A stretch of DNA of 16,991 nt from Fimimonas sp963619835 (GTDB lineage: Bacteria; Bacillota; Clostridia; Christensenellales; CAG-314), in assembly GCA_963619835.1 (NCBI GenBank), contig CAVEYD010000025.1, positions 1-16,991 on the forward strand. The letters run 5' to 3'. Made by a program: the position numbers and the translations under genes. Below the pieces are notes generated by a model that had not been told where the DNA came from, made no database searches, and saw only the letters and a list, made by a program, of their open reading frames with translations. Of this stretch, positions 13,767-16,991 are shown in pieces (within the stretch, counting starts at the first letter, position 1; each line of letters opens with the position of its first letter).

Positions 13767-14399
13767 ATGCCAAAAATAACCGACATAGAAAATCAAAAGA
13801 AAAATAAAAATCGTGTCAATGTGTATCTTGACGGCGAGTTTGCATTCGGCTTAGAAATGCTTACCGTACTAAAGCTTGGACTAAAAATCGGGCAAGAAGT
13901 GTCAGAGCAAGATCTTAAGGAAGCCGTTCTTGACAGTGAAAAAGCAGTAGCTTTGGAAAAGGGAATGAACTACATTGCACGTGGCCGCAAAACCACAAAG
14001 CAAGTTCGCGATTATATTAGTGGCAAAGGGTACGATTTGGAAATCACAAACTACGTTATTGAAAAACTAAAGTACTATGGCTATGTCGACGATGTTTCGT
14101 ATGCAAGCGACTATGCCAAACAAAATTTTTCAAGCAAAGGCTCCAAAAGAATCAAGCAGGAATTGATTCAAAAAGGCATTTCTTTAACTCAAGCCGAAAA
14201 ATACTCCTTGCAAGACGATGACGAAGCACGCGAAAATGCATTAAAGTTGGCACAAAAATACATGAAAAATAAACAAGCCGACCTAAAAACCTTACAAAAA
14301 TTGCAACGCTATTTAGTGTCTCGCGGGTACGATTTTGACATTGTTAATTCTGTCGTGCGTCTTTTCCGTAGCAATGATGGTGATGCCGAGCAATGTTAA
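13767..14399 (+). CDS. recX: Regulatory protein RecX
   Basis: RecX binds RecA filaments and modulates recombination and the SOS response. The 210-residue protein shows the N-terminal segment of Firmicute RecX (VNVYLDGEFAFGLEMLTVLKLGLKIGQEV), then the family's repeated three-helix units: ALEKGMNYIARGRKTTKQVRDYISGKGYD, VIEKLKYYGYVDDVSYASDYAKQNFSSKGSKRIKQELIQKGIS, and a last copy ending LQRYLVSRGYDFDIVNSVVRLF. Key features are the RKT..QVR..L..KG and Y.DD..YA..Y patterns. AAGGAT lies 6 nt before the ATG. recA is not in this window. The downstream neighbours are DNA-repair genes, which suits the function. Confidence 0.93.
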   Translation: MPKITDIENQKKNKNRVNVYLDGEFAFGLEMLTVLKLGLKIGQEVSEQDLKEAVLDSEKAVALEKGMNYIARGRKTTKQVRDYISGKGYDLEITNYVIEKLKYYGYVDDVSYASDYAKQNFSSKGSKRIKQELIQKGISLTQAEKYSLQDDDEARENALKLAQKYMKNKQADLKTLQKLQRYLVSRGYDFDIVNSVVRLFRSNDGDAEQC

Positions 14400-14450
14400 T
14401 CGTATTGTAAAACCCACAAAACAACATTTTATTTTAAAGGAGCGGGCAAA

Positions 14451-15101
14451 GTGGCAAAATATTTTAGCTATGGCAAAAAGGAAATAGACTATCTAAAATC
14501 TCGAGACAAAAAGCTTGCCGAGTGTATTGACAAAATTGGCATTATACAGCGCGAAGTAGACGAAGACTTGTTTTCTGCCGTGGTGCATCAAATTGTCGGT
14601 CAACAAATATCTTCCAAAGCGCTTACTACAATTTGGCAACGCATGCAAACAAATCTGGGAATCATCAATGCCGAAAATGTTAACAAGGCAAATTTACAGC
14701 AGTTGCAGTCCTGCGGAATTTCTTTTAGAAAGGCGGAATATATAAAAGATTTTGCATCGCAAGTTGCCGATGGTAAAATCAGCCTAACCGATATCAAAGA
14801 TATGTCGGACGAACAGGTAATAAAAGCACTTGTTTCTGTAAAGGGTATAGGTGTTTGGACGGCAGAAATGATTTTGTTGTTCTGTCTTGAACGTCCTAAT
14901 GTTTTTAGCTTTGACGACCTGGCAATTTTACGCGGTTTGCGCATGGTTTACCACCACAGAAAAATTGACAAAAAACTGTTTGAAAAATATCGTCGCAAAT
15001 TTTCTCCTTACTGTAGTGTTGCAAGTTTGTACCTGTGGGCAGTTGCAGGCGGAGCCATACCGGAACTAAAAGATCATTGTTCTCCAAAACAAAAGAAATA
15101 A
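14451..15101 (+). CDS. AlkA-type DNA-3-methyladenine glycosylase (HhH-GPD)
   Basis: These enzymes cut alkylated bases from DNA as the first step of base excision repair. The 216-residue protein has the HhH-GPD core: VVHQIVGQQISSKALTTIWQR near residues 44-64, the helix-hairpin-helix SVKGIGVWTAEMILLF at 129-144, and VFSFDDLAILRGL, in which Asp156 corresponds to the catalytic aspartate of AlkA. It lacks the N-terminal beta domain of E. coli AlkA, as many short bacterial versions do, and has no C-terminal Fe-S cysteine cluster, which argues against MutY or Nth. The start is GTG with AAAGGAG (14436-14442) 8 nt upstream. It is followed by an alkylguanine methyltransferase, making an alkylation-repair pair. 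Confidence 0.9.
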   Translation: MAKYFSYGKKEIDYLKSRDKKLAECIDKIGIIQREVDEDLFSAVVHQIVGQQISSKALTTIWQRMQTNLGIINAENVNKANLQQLQSCGISFRKAEYIKDFASQVADGKISLTDIKDMSDEQVIKALVSVKGIGVWTAEMILLFCLERPNVFSFDDLAILRGLRMVYHHRKIDKKLFEKYRRKFSPYCSVASLYLWAVAGGAIPELKDHCSPKQKK

Positions 15102-15220
15102 TTTTTAGCTTTATGGTGCACAAAAGGTACAACAATTTTGCTACAATTTATGTTATTACGACACAAAACCTCCAAAAATTAAAAAAAGCACTCAAAATTA
15201 AAATAAAAGAAATTATAAAA

Positions 15221-15733
15221 ATGTTTTACACAAGCAAATATAATTCACCGCTTGGAAAGATTATTCTTGCAAGCAACGGAAAAGAGCTTACCGGACTTTG
15301 GTTTGAAGGACAAAAATATCTTGCGTGTAATTTGCTTAACGAAGCCATTGAAAAACAACTGCCGATTTTTGAGCAAACAAAAAAATGGTTAGATATCTAT
15401 TTTAGCGGGAAAAATCCCAACTTTATTCCACCGATAAACATAGATAGCACATCAAGTTTTCGCAAAAAAGTTTTTCAAATTTTACTAACAATTCCTTACG
15501 GACAAACTACTTCCTACGGCAAAATTGCAAAGCAGCTTCAAACTCAGTCTAACAAGACCGTTTCAGCACAGGCCGTCGGCGGGGCAGTAGGGCACAACCC
15601 TATTTCTTTAATCATTCCTTGTCATCGTGTTGTCGGCTCTGGCGGAAGTCTAACGGGCTATGCCGGCGGAATAGACAAAAAAGTACAATTACTAAAATTG
15701 GAAGGCGCACTTGTTCCTCAAATTAGCTATTGA
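15221..15733 (+). CDS. ogt: O6-methylguanine-DNA methyltransferase (Ogt type)
   Basis: This suicide enzyme transfers the alkyl group from O6-alkylguanine to its own cysteine. The 170-residue product has an N-terminal ribonuclease-like fold (MFYTSKYNSPLGKIILASN, typical start) and the C-terminal domain with IPYGQTTSYGKIA, AVGGAVGHNPISLIIPCHRVV and GYAGG. Cys134 in PCHRV is the acceptor, and Asn126 is the conserved hinge residue. The frame is open upstream to 15035, within the glycosylase gene, and an ATG at 15113 would add 36 basic residues, but the normal family start is at 15221. The ribosome site is poor (AAAAGAAA near 15206). It is not fused to an Ada-type regulator. Confidence 0.94.
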   Translation: MFYTSKYNSPLGKIILASNGKELTGLWFEGQKYLACNLLNEAIEKQLPIFEQTKKWLDIYFSGKNPNFIPPINIDSTSSFRKKVFQILLTIPYGQTTSYGKIAKQLQTQSNKTVSAQAVGGAVGHNPISLIIPCHRVVGSGGSLTGYAGGIDKKVQLLKLEGALVPQISY

Positions 15734-15759
15734 CATGCACAAAAGAAAGACTTTATAAT
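15730..15759 (+). promoter_or_regulatory. Consensus sigma-A promoter overlapping the ogt stop codon
   Basis: TTGACA (15730-15735) and TATAAT (15754-15759) are both perfect matches, separated by 18 nt. The TGA stop of ogt (15731-15733) is embedded in the -35. Transcription would begin near 15766, 25 nt before the regulator gene. Confidence 0.85.
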
Positions 15760-15791
15760 TAAAATACATTTACTGCATTTGCGAGGTTAAC

Positions 15792-16811
15792 ATGGCAGGA
15801 AGTTTTGAAGCTAAAAAATTGTTGATTGTACGGATTTTGCAAATTTTGGAATATTACAGTGACAAAAATCATCCGCTTACTTAGGAAGAAATTATACAGA
15901 AGTTATATTCAAATTACGGTATAGAGGCCGAGCGTAAGGCTATCGGACGTAATATTGCTTTGTTGCAAGACCTGCTTGAACGTGAATCGGCACAGAATTC
16001 CGCAACCGCCGTTGCAATCGAATCCGACAAGCGAAAAGGCACGTATATCAGTGAAAGACTTTTTGAAGATTCCGAACTTCGTCTTTTAATCGATGGTGTT
16101 TTAGCAAGCAAGCATATCTCGGAAAAATATTCTAAAGATTTGATAGAAAAATTGTCAGTACTTTCAAACAAGTACTTTAAGTCAAACATAAAGCACGTTT
16201 ATTCGGTTAAGGATTGGGACAAGACTGAAAATAAAGCGGTGTTTTACAACATTGAATTGATTGATGAAGCAATCGAAAGCGGAAAGCAGATAAAATTTTC
16301 TTACAACAAGTTTGGTGTCGACAAAAAGTTGCACAAAACTTCCACACAAAAATCAAGCCCCTATCAACTAATTTTGCACAATCAACATTACTACTTGGTT
16401 GCCTTAAACGAAAAATGGAAAAACATCGGCCATTACAGATTGGACAAAATAACCGATTTGCAACTAACCGACGAAACAATTACACCGTTAAGAAGTTTAA
16501 AAGGCTTTGAAAACGGATTAGACTACAAAAAGTATGCCTCGTCCCTTCCGTATATGTTTACCGATGAAATCAAAGTGATCACTTTTGTTTGCGAAGAGAA
16601 AATCATCGACCATGTCGTAGATTGGCTCGGAAAGGACATCCGAATAAGAGACCTTGGCAACGGAAAGTGCGAAGTAGTGGCATCGGTAAGCCCCAAAGCA
16701 ATGGAATATTGGGCAATGCAGTATCTAAACAACGTGGAAGTTATTTCCCCATCAGATTTACGAGAAAAAATTAAAAATAACTTGCTATCTGCCGAAGAAA
16801 AGTACAAGTAA
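15792..16811 (+). pseudogene. WYL-domain transcriptional regulator interrupted by an in-frame TAG
   Basis: Read from the ATG at 15792 the gene would encode 339 residues of a typical WYL regulator, but codon 31 is TAG (15882-15884). The N-terminal wHTH reads KKLLIVRILQILEYYSDKNHPLT, stop, EEIIQKLYSNYGIEAERKAIGRNI. Relatives commonly carry Q or a similar residue at the stop position, and one C-to-T change in CAG would give it. After the stop the frame is open to 16811 and covers the ligand-sensing WYL domain (IKFSYNKFGVDKKLHKTSTQ ... YYLVALNEKWKNIGHYRLDKI) and the C-terminal WCX part. A TTG at 15960 could restart translation, giving a protein without a DNA-binding domain. TAG is a normal stop for hrcA, dnaJ, lspA and rluD here, so recoding is unlikely. 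The ribosome site (GCGAGG) is modest. Recent inactivation or a sequencing error fits best. Confidence 0.8.
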
Positions 16812-16991
16812 AATTCGCCATGTTTGTCAATTCCAAAAGTTAGAAATATATTCAATACAAAATATAAATAAAAAGCAATTTTTTTCGCATAGAATCAAAA
16901 ATATAAAAATCAACTTTCATCTAAAACAAACAAAAAAACAATATAAAACAAATTTGCAATTTTATTAAAATTTATTCGCAGCTTTTAGCAC
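16812..16991. other. A+T-rich tail without recognised features
   Basis: The last 180 nt are extremely A+T-rich with many A-runs. I find no open frame of substance, no clear terminator hairpin for the WYL gene, and no convincing promoter pair. Confidence 0.6.

Noticed and set aside
15882..15884. TAG reassigned to a sense codon.
   Set aside because: At least hrcA, dnaJ, lspA and rluD in the same window end in TAG at their proper family lengths, so TAG acts as a stop here.
15960..16811. A complete stand-alone gene starting at TTG 15960.
   Set aside because: The start lies inside the HTH region of a recognisable WYL regulator, has no ribosome binding site, and the in-frame upstream sequence back to 15792 matches the family's N terminus.

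Overview
The window is an A+T-rich chromosomal segment. Every gene I can support lies on the + strand. The gene families and their order point to a Gram-positive, low-GC bacterium of the Clostridia/Firmicutes kind: an hrcA-grpE-dnaK-dnaJ heat-shock operon under a CIRCE operator, comEA-comEC-holA, lspA-rluD followed by a pyrB-like gene (the place where Bacillus-type genomes carry their pyrimidine operon), and a short Firmicutes-style rpsU. AGGAG-type ribosome binding sites and GTG starts fit this. Genus or species cannot be read from the sequence. I saw no mobile element, CRISPR array, tRNA or rRNA.

Layout. (1) 37-5000: CIRCE operator, hrcA, grpE, dnaK, a strong hairpin, dnaJ and an intrinsic terminator. 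This is the DnaK chaperone machine with its own repressor. (2) 5111-5370: no protein gene, but a promoter-like element, about 200 nt with nested long-range pairing, and a T-tract. I read it as a structured RNA or a regulatory leader. (3) 5415-9004: a ComEA-like lipoprotein, ComEC and HolA, tightly packed. Both competence proteins keep their overall plan, but the DNA-contact or nuclease motifs have decayed. (4) 9047-10809: a five-helix membrane protein of unknown function overlapping a secreted, membrane-anchored M28 metallopeptidase. (5) 10868-13370: lspA with a long C-terminal tail, an RluD-type pseudouridine synthase, and an intact aspartate-carbamoyltransferase-like gene without the family's catalytic residues. 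(6) 13438-13752: rpsU as its own unit with strong promoter and terminator. (7) 13767-15733: recX, an AlkA-type DNA glycosylase and an Ogt-type alkylguanine methyltransferase, a small DNA-repair group. (8) 15730-16811: a WYL-family regulator behind a perfect -35/-10 promoter, interrupted by an in-frame TAG at codon 31. The last 180 bases are very A+T-rich and I see nothing in them.

The observations most worth following are the structured RNA directly in front of the competence operon, the paired decay of ComEA and ComEC motifs, the PyrB-like pseudoenzyme, and the regulator with the nonsense codon. Nothing here clearly amounts to a wholly new multi-gene system.
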